A DNA stretch of 64,000 bases from Pseudomonas sp. KK4 (GCF_001984065.1 NZ_LYVP01000012.1:30463-94462); one strand, 5' to 3'. Shown: positions 33,283 through 43,878, counted from the first letter of the stretch. Notes: generated from the letters alone by a model not told the origin. Made by a program: numbers and translations.

Positions 33283-34188
33283 TCAGCGGCGAACAGGGAA
33301 TTCCCGGTGCATCTGCCCCAGCAACGCATCCTTGTCCTCCCAAAGCTGGTTGATCCAGCCCTGGAACTGCAAGCGATACTCGCCATCCTGGTCGTAGTTC
33401 TTGCCAATGAACTGCGGCGGAATCTTCAGCTCTTCAAAATGCACCACCACATGCTTCACATTCCCGCACAGCAGGTCCCAGAAACCGGGACGCCCGGCCG
33501 GGTAGTGAATCGTCACGTTGACGATCGACTCCAACTGCTCGCCCATCGCATCCAGCACGAAGGCAATGCCGCCGGCCTTGGGCTTGAGCAAATAGCGAAA
33601 CGGTGACTTCTGCTGGGCATGCTTGCCTTCGGTGAAGCGCGTGCCCTCGACGAAATTGAAGATGCCCACCGGGTTGTTGCGAAACTTCGCGCAGGTCTTG
33701 CGGGTGGTCTCCAGGTCCTTGCCTTTCTTCTCCGGGTGTTTTTCCAGGTAGGCCTTGGAGTAACGCTTCATGAACGGAAAGCCCAGCGCCCACCACGCCA
33801 GCCCGATCACCGGCACCCAGATCAACTCCTGCTTGAGGAAAAATTTGAGCGGCTGGATGCGGCGGTTGAGCACGTATTGCAGCACCAAAATGTCGACCCA
33901 GCTCTGGTGGTTGCTGGTGATCAGGTAGGAGTGCTGATAATCGAGGCCTTGAAGGCCGCTGATGTGCCAGCGGGTACGGCGCACCAGATTCATCCAGCCT
34001 TTGTTGACGCTGATCCAGGCTTCGTGGGTATGGCTCATCAACCAGCCAGAAAGACGCTGGGTGAGGGCGAACGGCAAGGCCTTGATCAGGGCCACGCAGA
34101 ACAGGAACGAGCAGAGCACAATCGTGTTCAGCGCCAACAGCAACGAAGCAATCACACCGCGAACCGGTGCAGGTAGAAAGTCCAGCAT
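33283..34188 (-). CDS. 1-acyl-glycerol-3-phosphate acyltransferase-like protein (YihG family)
   Basis: 301-aa membrane acyltransferase. N-terminal hydrophobic segment (about 10-38), then the PlsC/LPLAT signature NHQSWVDIL with His94 and Asp99, and the FVEGTRFTEGK block II. The longer form with a loop before block II resembles E. coli YihG, which acylates lysophosphatidic acid with some specificity. The substrate is inferred. It directly abuts pta, with no gap between the pta stop and its ATG, so it is co-transcribed with pta. Confidence 0.88.
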   Translation of the reverse strand: MLDFLPAPVRGVIASLLLALNTIVLCSFLFCVALIKALPFALTQRLSGWLMSHTHEAWISVNKGWMNLVRRTRWHISGLQGLDYQHSYLITSNHQSWVDILVLQYVLNRRIQPLKFFLKQELIWVPVIGLAWWALGFPFMKRYSKAYLEKHPEKKGKDLETTRKTCAKFRNNPVGIFNFVEGTRFTEGKHAQQKSPFRYLLKPKAGGIAFVLDAMGEQLESIVNVTIHYPAGRPGFWDLLCGNVKHVVVHFEELKIPPQFIGKNYDQDGEYRLQFQGWINQLWEDKDALLGQMHREFPVRR

Positions 34189-36288
34189 TTAAACATCCAT
34201 AGGTCGGTTGGCTGCCTGGATCGCGGTCAGCGCGATGGTGTAGACGATGTCATCGACCTGCGCGCCGCGCGGCAAGTCGTTCACCGGTTTGCGCAGGCCT
34301 TGCAGCATCGGGCCGAGGCTGACGCAATCGGCGCTGCGTTGCACGGCCTTATGGGTGGTATTGCCGGTGTTGAGGTCGGGGAACACGAACACCGTGGCGC
34401 GACCGGCCACCTGGCTGTTCGGCGCCAATTGCCGGGCAACGGTTTCGTTGGCCGCAGCGTCGTATTGCAACGGGCCGTCGATCAGCAGCGAGTGCTGCTG
34501 TTCATGGGCGAGCAACGTCGCTTCCCGGACCTTTTCAACTTCTTCGCCGCTGGCCGATTCACCGCTGGAATAGCTGATCATCGCCACCCGCGGCGTAATG
34601 CCGAAGGCCGCTGCCGAGTCCGCGCTTTGCAGGGCGATTTCCGCCAGTTCGGTGGCGCTCGGGTGCGGGTTCATCACGCAGTCGCCGTACACCAGCACTT
34701 CTTCGGGAAACAGCATGAAGAACACCGACGACACCAGGGTGCAGCCCGGCGCGGTCTTGATCAGTTGCAGGGCGGGGCGAATGGTGTTGGCGGTGGAGTG
34801 AATCACCCCGGACACCAGGCCATCGACTTCATCGAGCGCCAGCATCATGGTGCCGATCACCACCGTGTCTTCCAGTTGCTGCTCGGCCATCGGCGCGTTG
34901 AGGCTCTTGGACTTGCGCAAGGCAACCATCGGCTCGACATAGCGCCCACGGATCAGGTCCGGATCGAGGATCTCCAGACCTGGCGGCAGCTCGATATCGT
35001 GGGCACGAGCGACGGCTTCGACGTCGGCCGGTTTGGCCAGCAACACGCAACGGGCGATACCGCGAGCCTGACAGATCGCCGCCGCTTGCACGGTCAACGG
35101 CTCGCTGCCTTCGGGCAGGACGATGCGCTTGTTGGCATTCTGCGCGCGTTGGATCAGTTGATAGCGGAACACCGCCGGCGACAGGCGCATTTCCCGGGGC
35201 GTGCCACAGCGCTGGTGCAGCCAGTTGGCGTCCAGGTGGCTGGCGACGAAGTCGGTGATGATCTCCGCACGCTCGCGGTCGTCGATCGGGATTTCCTTGT
35301 TCAGGCCGTTCAACTGGTTGGCGGTGTCGTAGGAGCCGGTGCTCACCGACAGCACCGGCAGCCCGGCCTGCAACGCGCCACGGCACAGGTCCATGATGCG
35401 CGGGTCGGGCAGGGTGTCGCTGGTCAGCAACAGGCCGGCCAGTGGCACGCCGTTCATGGCCGCCAGGCTGACGGCGAGGATGATGTCGTCGCGATCGCCA
35501 GGGGTCACCACCAGCACGCCGGGCTTGAGCAGCTCCACGGTGTTGCGCATGGTGCGGGCGCAAATGATGATTTTGCTCATGCGCCGGGTTTCATAGTCGC
35601 CGGCATTGAGCACCTGCGCGCCCATCAGGTCGGCCACATCGCGGGTGCGCGGGGCGTTCAGTTCCGGCTGATACGGGATGCAGCCCAGCAAGCGGAAATC
35701 GCCGCTGCGCAGCAGGGGCGAATGTTCTTTGAGGCGCGCAGAAAAGGCCTCCATGGTTTCGTCGGTCTTGACCTTGTTAAGGATCACGCCGAGCACTTTC
35801 GGGTCTTTCGGACCGCCGAACAGTTGCGCCTGCAACTCCACGCGACCGGACAATTCGGTCAGCACTTCGTTTTCCGGCGCCGACACCAGGATCACTTCGG
35901 CATCCAGGCTCTTGGCCAGGTGCAGGTTGACCCGCGCGGCGTAACTGGCGCTGCGGGTCGGCACCATGCCCTCGACGATCAACACGTCCTTGCCGATGGC
36001 GGCCTGCTGATACAGGGTGATGATCTCTTCGAGCAACTCATCGAGCTGACCGTCGCCGAGCATGCGCTCGACATGGGCCAGGCCCAGTGGCTGCGGCGGT
36101 TTCAGACCGTGGGTGCGTGCCACCAGTTCGGTTGAACGTTCAGGCCCCGTATCGCCCGGATGGGGCTGGGCGATCGGTTTGAAGAAGCCGACCTTGAGGC
36201 CGGCCCGTTCCAGGGTACGCACCAGCCCGAGGCTGATGGAGGTCAGGCCCACGCCGAAATCGGTGGGCGCGATAAAAAAAGTTTGCAT
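34189..36288 (-). CDS. pta: Phosphate acetyltransferase Pta (long form)
   Basis: 699 aa from MQTFFIAPTDFGVGLTSISL. Interconverts acetyl-CoA and acetyl phosphate. It has an N-terminal P-loop-like domain (BioD-like, VGFFKPIAQP), a central DRTGG domain and a C-terminal PTA_PTB catalytic domain (MISYSSGESASGEEVEKV, VFVFPDLNTGN). Long Pta enzymes are allosterically controlled. The acetate kinase gene usually paired with pta is absent; the immediate partner is the acyltransferase instead. ATG at 36286-36288 is chosen to match the family start. Confidence 0.95.
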   Translation of the reverse strand: MQTFFIAPTDFGVGLTSISLGLVRTLERAGLKVGFFKPIAQPHPGDTGPERSTELVARTHGLKPPQPLGLAHVERMLGDGQLDELLEEIITLYQQAAIGKDVLIVEGMVPTRSASYAARVNLHLAKSLDAEVILVSAPENEVLTELSGRVELQAQLFGGPKDPKVLGVILNKVKTDETMEAFSARLKEHSPLLRSGDFRLLGCIPYQPELNAPRTRDVADLMGAQVLNAGDYETRRMSKIIICARTMRNTVELLKPGVLVVTPGDRDDIILAVSLAAMNGVPLAGLLLTSDTLPDPRIMDLCRGALQAGLPVLSVSTGSYDTANQLNGLNKEIPIDDRERAEIITDFVASHLDANWLHQRCGTPREMRLSPAVFRYQLIQRAQNANKRIVLPEGSEPLTVQAAAICQARGIARCVLLAKPADVEAVARAHDIELPPGLEILDPDLIRGRYVEPMVALRKSKSLNAPMAEQQLEDTVVIGTMMLALDEVDGLVSGVIHSTANTIRPALQLIKTAPGCTLVSSVFFMLFPEEVLVYGDCVMNPHPSATELAEIALQSADSAAAFGITPRVAMISYSSGESASGEEVEKVREATLLAHEQQHSLLIDGPLQYDAAANETVARQLAPNSQVAGRATVFVFPDLNTGNTTHKAVQRSADCVSLGPMLQGLRKPVNDLPRGAQVDDIVYTIALTAIQAANRPMDV

Positions 36289-36348
36289 GCGGATTCTCTG
36301 GAGGAGCATGGCAATGGTGACGGCCTATGGCTGGCCGACTACCGAAAT

Positions 36349-36630
36349 TCAGTCGCCAAGGTTATCGCTAACCGAGCCCTGTGCGCACCAACCGCAGGCA
36401 AAGGGATGGCCTATTTTTTCCTGGCGTCGGGCAGGGTCCATCACCCAGGGCCGGGATTGCCAGGGCGGCTGGTGGCGCAGATGCTGGGTGTGGCCGCAGG
36501 AAAGCTCGGCCACCCAATGGCCGTCTTCATCTTGGTGAAAGCCCGTGAGGGTCACACCCCGTCTGTCCGGGTTGTGTTCGCTTTCGGGCGATTGCTTCGC
36601 TAAACTGGGTCTTTCATTATTCTTTTGCAA
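36349..36630 (-). CDS. DUF3565 family protein
   Basis: About 93 aa if it starts at TTG (36628-36630), or 68 aa from GTG (36553-36555); no in-frame ATG is in the right place. The conserved core GFHQDEDGHWVAELSCGHTQ and HQPPWQSRPWV, then HPFACGWCAQG, is the DUF3565 pattern. Its spaced Cys and His residues suggest metal binding. Function unknown. It ends 60 bp before pta and may be the first gene of that operon. The start region overlaps that of divergent slyD. Confidence 0.8.
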   Translation of the reverse strand: MQKNNERPSLAKQSPESEHNPDRRGVTLTGFHQDEDGHWVAELSCGHTQHLRHQPPWQSRPWVMDPARRQEKIGHPFACGWCAQGSVSDNLGD

Positions 36631-36642
36631 AGGTCTCGCCCC

Positions 36643-37128
36643 ATGCTGATCGCCGCCAATAAGGCTGTCTCCATCGACTATACCCTGACCAACGACGCTG
36701 GTGAGGTCATCGACAGCTCCGCCGGCGGCGCGCCGCTGGTCTACCTGCAAGGCGCAGGCAACATCATCCCTGGCCTGGAAAAGGCGTTGGAAGGCAAGGC
36801 TGTCGGCGACGAGCTGACCGTAGCCGTTGAACCGGAAGATGCCTACGGCGAATACGCTGCCGAACTGGTCAGCACCCTGAGCCGCAGCATGTTCGAAGGC
36901 GTCGACGAACTGGAAGTGGGCATGCAGTTCCACGCTTCCGCTCCGGACGGCCAGATGCAGATCGTCACCATCCGCGATCTGGACGGCGACGATGTGACTG
37001 TCGACGGCAACCACCCATTGGCTGGTCAACGCCTGAATTTCCAGGTCAAGATCGTCAACATCCGTGATGCCAGCCAGGAAGAAATCGCTCATGGTCACGT
37101 CCATGGCGAAGGTGGCCATCACCACTGA
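36643..37128 (+). CDS. slyD: FKBP-type peptidyl-prolyl isomerase SlyD
   Basis: 161 aa: FKBP domain with an inserted chaperone flap, then a short His-rich C-terminus (HGHVHGEGGHHH) that binds nickel and other metals. The MLIAANKAVSIDYTLTND start and QGAGNIIPGLEKALEGK core are typical. The metal tail is shorter than in E. coli SlyD. ATG at 36643 is preferred; TTG at 36625 would add six residues. Confidence 0.95.
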   Translation: MLIAANKAVSIDYTLTNDAGEVIDSSAGGAPLVYLQGAGNIIPGLEKALEGKAVGDELTVAVEPEDAYGEYAAELVSTLSRSMFEGVDELEVGMQFHASAPDGQMQIVTIRDLDGDDVTVDGNHPLAGQRLNFQVKIVNIRDASQEEIAHGHVHGEGGHHH

Positions 37129-37157
37129 TTTTCTGCGCTAAGCTCAGATGACTGGAG

Positions 37158-37181
37158 AGGCGCCCCGAGGGCGCCTTTTTA
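37158..37181 (+). terminator. Terminator after slyD
   Basis: AGGCGCC (37158-37164) and GGCGCCT with a following T-run and AG form a compact stem with a CCGAG loop. Confidence 0.9.
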
Positions 37182-37251
37182 GTCTGCGGCTGTCCCAGTC
37201 GACACCGACAAGTGGTTGTTTCGAGAAAAACACGGGAATCTGGAGTACGTC

Positions 37252-37734
37252 ATGAGTGCTTTTCACGACCTTAATTTGACAGCCCTGGATGGCAAGGCGC
37301 TGCCTTTGGCACCTTTCAAGGGGCACGTCGTGCTGGTGGTCAACGTTGCCTCCAAGTGCGGCCTGACGCCACAGTACGCGGCGCTGGAAAACCTCTACCA
37401 GCAATACAAGGGCAAGGGGTTCAGTGTGCTGGGCCTGCCGTGCAATCAGTTTGCCGGGCAGGAGCCGGGTTCCGAGCAAGAGATCCAGGAGTTTTGCAGC
37501 CTTAACTATGGCGTGACCTTTCCGTTGTCCAGCAAGCTGGAAGTCAACGGCCATGACCGGCATCAGTTGTACAAACTGTTGGCGGGCGAGGGCGCGGAAT
37601 TTCCCGGTGACATCACCTGGAATTTCGAGAAGTTTCTGCTGGGCAAGGACGGACGCGTGCTGGCGCGGTTCTCGCCCCGTACGGCACCGGACGACCCCAC
37701 CGTCATCCAGGCCATTGAAAAAGCCCTGAGCTGA
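37252..37734 (+). CDS. Glutathione peroxidase (BtuE/GPx family)
   Basis: 160 aa from MSAFHDLNLTALDGK. A thioredoxin-fold peroxidase reducing hydroperoxides. Peroxidatic Cys36 lies in NVASKCGLTPQY. Other family motifs are LPCNQFAGQEPG (Cys64) and TWNFEKFLLGKDGRV. Bacterial members often use thioredoxin rather than glutathione, so the donor is uncertain. ATG at 37252 follows GGAGTACGTC; no gene partner is adjacent. Confidence 0.94.
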   Translation: MSAFHDLNLTALDGKALPLAPFKGHVVLVVNVASKCGLTPQYAALENLYQQYKGKGFSVLGLPCNQFAGQEPGSEQEIQEFCSLNYGVTFPLSSKLEVNGHDRHQLYKLLAGEGAEFPGDITWNFEKFLLGKDGRVLARFSPRTAPDDPTVIQAIEKALS

Positions 37735-37747
37735 CACCTCCCTGCTG

Positions 37748-37846
37748 TGTAGGAGCGAGCTCGCTCGCGATGGACGTGAACGATGACGCGGGTGACCTGA
37801 TACCCGTGGCGTTCTCAGGTTCTTCGCGAGCGAGCTCGCTCCTACA
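37748..37846. repeat. REPIN after the glutathione peroxidase gene
   Basis: TGTAGGAGCGAGCTCGCTCG (37748 onward) faces its inverse ending CGAGCTCGCTCCTACA at 37846. The loop holds a further short inverted pair (GCGGGTGACCTGATACCCGTGGC region). Confidence 0.92.
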
Positions 37847-37953
37847 GTGGTTACGTCTTTTGATCCTTAATCACCCAAATCAATAGTGCTGTTCAGCGCG
37901 CACGATCCTCCATATTATCGCCGTCATAAAGTCTATTCCCGTGGAGCGTCCAA

Positions 37954-39057
37954 ATGCCCGTCAAAGCCCTGTTCAAACCGTTCCACCTCGGCACCCTCGA
38001 ACTGCCGACCCGCGTCGTCATGGCGCCGATGACCCGCTCGTTCTCCCCAGGCGGTGTGCCTAATTCCAAAGTGATCGAATACTACCGTCGTCGCGCCGCG
38101 GCCGGCGTTGGCCTGATCATCACCGAAGGCACCACCGTCGGGCATAAGGCCTCCAACGGCTATCCGAACGTGCCGCATTTCTATGGCGAAGCAGCACTGG
38201 CCGGCTGGAAAAAAGTCGTCGACGCGGTGCATGCCGAAGGCGGCAAGATCGTTCCTCAGCTGTGGCACGTGGGCAGTGTGCGCCGCATCGGCACCGAGCC
38301 GGACGCCAGCGTGCCGGGCTACGGCCCGTCGGAAAAAATCAAGAACGATCAGGTCGTGGTCCACGGCATGAGCAAGCAAGACATTCAGGACGTGATCGCC
38401 GCGTTCGCCCAGGCGGCCAAGGATGCCCAGAGCATCGGCATGGACGGCGTGGAGATCCACGGCGCCCACGGCTACCTGATCGACCAGTTCTTCTGGGAAG
38501 GCAGCAACCAGCGTACCGACGAATACGGCGGCGATCTGGCCAACCGTTCGCGTTTTGCCATTGAGCTGATCCAGGCCGTGCGTGCCGCAGTCGGCGAAGG
38601 TTTTCCGATCATCTTCCGCTTCTCCCAGTGGAAGCAGCAGGACTACACCGCGCGCCTGGTGCAAACCCCGCAAGCCCTGGGTGAGTTCCTCAAGCCGTTG
38701 GCCGATGCGGGCGTGGATATTTTCCATTGCTCGACCCGCCGCTTCTGGGAGCCGGAATTCGACGGTTCTGAACTGAACCTGGCCGGCTGGGCCCGCAAAC
38801 TCACCGGCAAACCGACCATCACCGTCGGCAGCGTCGGCCTGGACGGCGAGTTCCTGCAGTTCATGGTCAACACCGACAAAGTCGCGCAGCCGGCCAGCCT
38901 GGAAAAACTGCTGGAGCGGTTGAACAACGATGAGTTTGACCTGGTAGCGGTAGGGCGTGCCCTGCTGGTGGACCCGGATTGGGCGCAGAAAGTGCGTGAC
39001 GGTCGTGAGGCAGACATCCTGCCGTTCAGTCGTGAGGCGTTGATGACGCTGGTTTAA
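37954..39057 (+). CDS. NADH:flavin oxidoreductase (Old Yellow Enzyme family)
   Basis: 367 aa, FMN-dependent TIM-barrel reductase of activated alkenes or other electrophiles. The family regions MAPMTRSFSP near the N-terminus and EIHGAHGYLIDQFFWEGSNQ are clear, with His-x-x-His at the substrate pocket. The nearby QRTDEYGGDLANRSRF segment is conserved. Substrate cannot be inferred. No partner gene; REP sequences flank it on both sides. Confidence 0.9.
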   Translation: MPVKALFKPFHLGTLELPTRVVMAPMTRSFSPGGVPNSKVIEYYRRRAAAGVGLIITEGTTVGHKASNGYPNVPHFYGEAALAGWKKVVDAVHAEGGKIVPQLWHVGSVRRIGTEPDASVPGYGPSEKIKNDQVVVHGMSKQDIQDVIAAFAQAAKDAQSIGMDGVEIHGAHGYLIDQFFWEGSNQRTDEYGGDLANRSRFAIELIQAVRAAVGEGFPIIFRFSQWKQQDYTARLVQTPQALGEFLKPLADAGVDIFHCSTRRFWEPEFDGSELNLAGWARKLTGKPTITVGSVGLDGEFLQFMVNTDKVAQPASLEKLLERLNNDEFDLVAVGRALLVDPDWAQKVRDGREADILPFSREALMTLV

Positions 39058-39075
39058 GCGGCGTTTCATCCTGCC

Positions 39076-39170
39076 CTTCGCGAGCAAGCCCGCTCCCACA
39101 TTGGAGTTTCAGTGGCCGCCGAATGTATGTGCGGCGCCTATCAAATGTGGGAGCGGGCTTGTTCGCGAAG
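39076..39170. repeat. REP pair in inside-out orientation
   Basis: TTCGCGAGCAAGCCCGCTCC (39077 onward) comes first and GGAGCGGGCTTGTTCGCGAA comes second, the reverse of the usual REPIN order, so the CGCGAA ends point outward. Likely two unrelated halves or a broken REPIN tandem in a convergent gap. Confidence 0.85.
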
Positions 39171-39193
39171 ACGGAGTGGCTGACAGCAAGAAT

Positions 39194-40369
39194 TCAGAGC
39201 AAAGTCTGTGCATTGGCAACCAACGGCTCCCCCAGACAAGCCCCCCGCAACTGTCCCTCGAACTGCTCGATAATCGCCGCCCAACCCTGCCGACTGGCAT
39301 GCTGGCGCGCATTGAGCCGCATGCACCGCAGAGTCTCGCGCTCCTCCAGCATCCAGACCGCCGCGTCGCAGAACGCTTCTTCATCCCCCGGCATCGCCAG
39401 CACGCCGTTGTAGCCATGGCGAATATGCTGTGCCGCCGCAGCCTGGTCGTAAGCCACCACACCCAACCCGGAGGCCAGCGCCTCGAGCACCACGTTGCCG
39501 AAGGTTTCAGTCAGGCTCGGAAACAGAAAAACGTCCCCCGACGCATAGTGACTGGCCAGGGCTTCGCCCCGTTGCGAGCCGCAGAAAATCGCCTCGGGCA
39601 GTTCCTGCTCCAGCGCTGCCCGTTGCGGGCCGTCGCCGATGATGATCAGTTTTATTTTTCGCTGTGGATAAGTCGTGGCCAGCGTGTCAAAGCAGCGTTT
39701 GAGCAAGCCCAGGTTTTTCTCCGGTGCCAGGCGTCCTACATGGATGACGGCGATGTCCTTCTCACCCAGCCCCCATTGCTCACGCAGAGACGGCAGACGT
39801 TTGACCGGGTGAAACAACTGACTGTCGACCCCTCGGGACAGCAACGCCAGCCGCTCGAAATGCCGACGCTCAAGCTCCATCCGCTGGCTGACGCTTGGCA
39901 CCAGGGTCAGGTTCGAGCGATTGTGAAACCAGCGCAGATAGTGGGTCAGCAGGCGTGACAGCAAGCCGAGCCCGTACTGGCTGGAATACTGTTGGAAATT
40001 GGTGTGAAAGCCGCTGACCACCGAAATCCCCAGGCGACGTGCCGCTCGTAACGCGGACAACCCCAGCGGTCCCTCGGTAGCGATATACAACACGTCCGGG
40101 CGATGGCGTTTCCAGCGCCGCAACAGCTTGTGCATCGACGACTGACCCCATTGCAGGCCCGGATAACCCGGCAGCGGCCAGCCGCGGCACAGCAGCAATT
40201 CATCGTCGCCGCCCGCCGCCTGATCGCAACCCTGACGCGGTCGCACCAATTCCACCTGATGCCCACGCGCACGCAAACCATCGCACAAGCGGCCAAGGGT
40301 ATTGGCCACGCCGTTGATTTCGGGAGGGAAGGTTTCGGTGATCAGGGTGATATGCAGAGCTGTCGTCAT
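39194..40369 (-). CDS. Glycosyltransferase family 4 protein
   Basis: 391 aa with the GT-B fold. The N-terminal segment ITLITETFPPEINGVANTLG and C-terminal SLTETFGNVVLEALASGLGV (retaining GT4 motif with Glu pair) are characteristic of GDP-mannose- or similar-dependent mannosyltransferases. The acceptor is unknown; a surface glycan or glycolipid is plausible. Next to cysZ on the same strand, but separated by 53 bp. Confidence 0.9.
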   Translation of the reverse strand: MTTALHITLITETFPPEINGVANTLGRLCDGLRARGHQVELVRPRQGCDQAAGGDDELLLCRGWPLPGYPGLQWGQSSMHKLLRRWKRHRPDVLYIATEGPLGLSALRAARRLGISVVSGFHTNFQQYSSQYGLGLLSRLLTHYLRWFHNRSNLTLVPSVSQRMELERRHFERLALLSRGVDSQLFHPVKRLPSLREQWGLGEKDIAVIHVGRLAPEKNLGLLKRCFDTLATTYPQRKIKLIIIGDGPQRAALEQELPEAIFCGSQRGEALASHYASGDVFLFPSLTETFGNVVLEALASGLGVVAYDQAAAAQHIRHGYNGVLAMPGDEEAFCDAAVWMLEERETLRCMRLNARQHASRQGWAAIIEQFEGQLRGACLGEPLVANAQTLL

Positions 40370-40422
40370 GGCCTCAGTGTCGGCTGAGGCCGTGTCGTCG
40401 TCATGGCGATTTGATGATGGAT

Positions 40423-41175
40423 TTATGACTGCACGGCAAGGTTCTGCGCACCGCGCTCACGCACCCAGAACAGGGTCGCGCCGGCCACGGCGGCCGGCAT
40501 CATCAGGATATTGACCACCGGAATCAGCAGCACCAGGTAGACAATCCCGCCAAAACTCATGCTCTGCCAGCGCTTCTGCCGCAGCCAGGCGAGCATCTCG
40601 TTCCAGCCCAGCTTGTGGTTGTCCGCCGGGTAGTCGATGTACTGGATCGCCATCATCCACACCCCGAACAGCAGCCAGAGCGGCGCGGCCACAATATTCA
40701 CCACGGGGATGAACGAGAGAATGAACAGGCCGATGGCCCGGGGCAGGAAGTAACCGAGCTTGCGCATTTCCCGGGCCAGGGTCCGGGGGATCATCGCGAT
40801 CAGTTCGCCCCAGCTGAAGGCCGGGAAATCGTCGGTGCCGCGGATCACCACCTCGACCTTCTCCGCAAGAAAACCATTGAACGGTGCGGCGATCACGTTG
40901 GCGAGCAGGGTGAAGGTGAAAAACACCATCAACACCACCAGCACCACGAACAGCGGCCACAGGATGTAACTAAGGAAACTCAGCCAGTCGGGCAGGGACG
41001 GCATCAGCGTATCGACCCACAGGCTGAATTGATGGCCGGCCAGATAAATCAATCCGACGAACAGCACCAGGTTGATCATCAGTGGAAGCAAGACAAAAAG
41101 GCGCAGGCCGGGGCTGAGAACCAGTTTCAGGCCTTCGCGCAGGTATTGCGGGCCGGACAGAACAGGGGCGGGCAT
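40423..41175 (-). CDS. cysZ: Sulfate transporter CysZ
   Basis: 250 aa from [20 protein letters not shown]. High-affinity sulfate channel or transporter feeding cysteine synthesis (E. coli CysZ about 253 aa). It has long hydrophobic stretches near residues 25-50, 65-105 and 145-235. ATG at 41173-41175 matches the family N-terminus. Divergent from trxB over about 315 bp. It complements cysD-cysNC 10 kb away. Confidence 0.93.
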   Translation of the reverse strand: MPAPVLSGPQYLREGLKLVLSPGLRLFVLLPLMINLVLFVGLIYLAGHQFSLWVDTLMPSLPDWLSFLSYILWPLFVVLVVLMVFFTFTLLANVIAAPFNGFLAEKVEVVIRGTDDFPAFSWGELIAMIPRTLAREMRKLGYFLPRAIGLFILSFIPVVNIVAAPLWLLFGVWMMAIQYIDYPADNHKLGWNEMLAWLRQKRWQSMSFGGIVYLVLLIPVVNILMMPAAVAGATLFWVRERGAQNLAVQS

Positions 41176-42453
<1,278 letters not shown>

Positions 42454-42466
42454 GGGTGTTGAAATG

Positions 42467-42493
42467 AAAAAACCGGCCTCGGCCGGTTTTTTT
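42467..42493 (+). terminator. Terminator after trxB
   Basis: AAAAAACCGGCC (42467 onward) and GGCCGGTTTTTTT flank a TC loop; a strong bidirectional hairpin. Confidence 0.92.
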
Positions 42494-42524
42494 GTGCCCA
42501 CGATTCAACGTCCGACACTGCCCC

Positions 42525-42616
42525 CTGTGGGAGCGGGCTTGCTCGCGAAAGCGTTGTGTCAGTCGACATAGATGCTCAATGACACACCGCCTTCGCGAGC
42601 AAGCCCGCTCCCACAG
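42525..42616. repeat. REPIN between trxB and the aminotransferase
   Basis: CTGTGGGAGCGGGCTTGCTC from 42525 and the inverse ending AGCCCGCTCCCACAG at 42616 form perfect arms in a convergent gene gap. Confidence 0.93.
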
Positions 42617-42627
42617 AGAAGTCGTGT

Positions 42628-43878
42628 TCAGGTCAGTTTGGCCAGGCACGCCTCGAGGATGTCCAACCCTTCCTCTAGCACCGCCGCCTCGATGGTCAAC
42701 GGCGCCAACAGCCGAATGATGTGCCGTGACTTGCCGCTGGGCATCAGCAACAAACCGGCATCCCGTGCCAACCCCAGCAGTTGTGTCAGTTGCGCCGGGG
42801 CGGGTGTGCCATCGGCGTTGGCCAGCTCGATACCACGCATCGCACCCACCCCGGTCAGGCGTCCGAGGTACGGCGTCAGTTTGCGATCGCGCCAGGATTG
42901 GTAGCGACCGACAATCGCTTCCTCCTGCTGCGAGCCCCAGGCTTGCAGATGGGCATCGGTCATTTCGTCCAGGGTCGCCAGCGCCGCTGCACAGGCGATC
43001 GGGTTGCCGGAATAGGTGCCGCCGAGTCCACCCTTGGGCAAGTTGTCGAGCAGCGACTTGCGTCCCACCACCGCCCCCAGGGGCACACCGCCGGCGATAC
43101 TTTTAGCGAGCAGGATCAGGTCCGGTTCGATGCCCAGGCGCGAAAAGGCAAAGCGCTGGCCCGTACGGCCGAACCCGGACTGGATCTCATCGGCGATCAG
43201 CAGAATGCCTTTGTCATCGCAAAATTTGCGCAGCGCCTGGGCGAACTCGACATCCATGGCCAGGAAACCCGCCTCGCCCTGCACCGGCTCGACGATGAAG
43301 CACGCCACGTCCTCGACGTCGATTTCGACGCTGAACAGTCGCTCCATGGCTTTTAGAGCCTCGGCGCAGGTCACGCCGTTGTCCGGGCTGGGGAAGGGCA
43401 GGTGATACACCGGCCCGGGCAACACGCCGACCTTCTGCTTGTAGGGCGCGACCTTGCCGTTGAGGTTGAGAGTCGCCAGCGTACGTCCGTGGAAGGCGCC
43501 ATCGAAGGCGATGACAGCGGTGCGGCCGGTTGCGCCTCGGACGATCTTCAACGCGTTCTCGGCCGCTTCCGCGCCGCTGTTGGTGAGCATGCCGCTGACC
43601 GGGTAATCCACCGGAATGAACGCCGCCAGGCGATCCATGAGGTCGATATAGGGCGTATGGGGTGCGGCGTTGAACGCGTAGTGGGTCAGGCGGGTGGCTT
43701 GCTCGCGAATGGCCTCGACGATGCGCGGGTGGCAATGGCCCAGGTTCAGGACGCCGATCCCGCCGACGAAGTCGATGTAGCGTTTGCCGTCCGTGTCCCA
43801 GACCTCGGCATTCTTGCCGTGGCTGAGGGTGACAGGGTGAACGATGTTGATCGACTGGCTGATGGTTTCGCTGTGCAT
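42628..43878 (-). CDS. Class III aminotransferase (GabT-like)
   Basis: 416 aa, PLP fold type I. The DEIQSGFGRTGQRFAFS motif, PLP lysine in LLAKSIAGGVPLGA and TYSGNPIACAAALATL segment fit 4-aminobutyrate- or 5-aminovalerate/2-aminoadipate-type omega-aminotransferases. Without a neighbouring semialdehyde dehydrogenase the substrate is open. Monocistronic, flanked by REPINs. Confidence 0.9.
   Translation of the reverse strand: MHSETISQSINIVHPVTLSHGKNAEVWDTDGKRYIDFVGGIGVLNLGHCHPRIVEAIREQATRLTHYAFNAAPHTPYIDLMDRLAAFIPVDYPVSGMLTNSGAEAAENALKIVRGATGRTAVIAFDGAFHGRTLATLNLNGKVAPYKQKVGVLPGPVYHLPFPSPDNGVTCAEALKAMERLFSVEIDVEDVACFIVEPVQGEAGFLAMDVEFAQALRKFCDDKGILLIADEIQSGFGRTGQRFAFSRLGIEPDLILLAKSIAGGVPLGAVVGRKSLLDNLPKGGLGGTYSGNPIACAAALATLDEMTDAHLQAWGSQQEEAIVGRYQSWRDRKLTPYLGRLTGVGAMRGIELANADGTPAPAQLTQLLGLARDAGLLLMPSGKSRHIIRLLAPLTIEAAVLEEGLDILEACLAKLT

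Noticed and set aside
34300..36135. A 611-codon plus-strand open frame over pta
   Set aside because: Antisense to pta; rich in His, Gln and Arg with no domain pattern.
36160..36603. Plus-strand 147-codon frame between pta and slyD
   Set aside because: It is antisense to the start of pta and to the DUF3565 gene, which has the conserved family motif.
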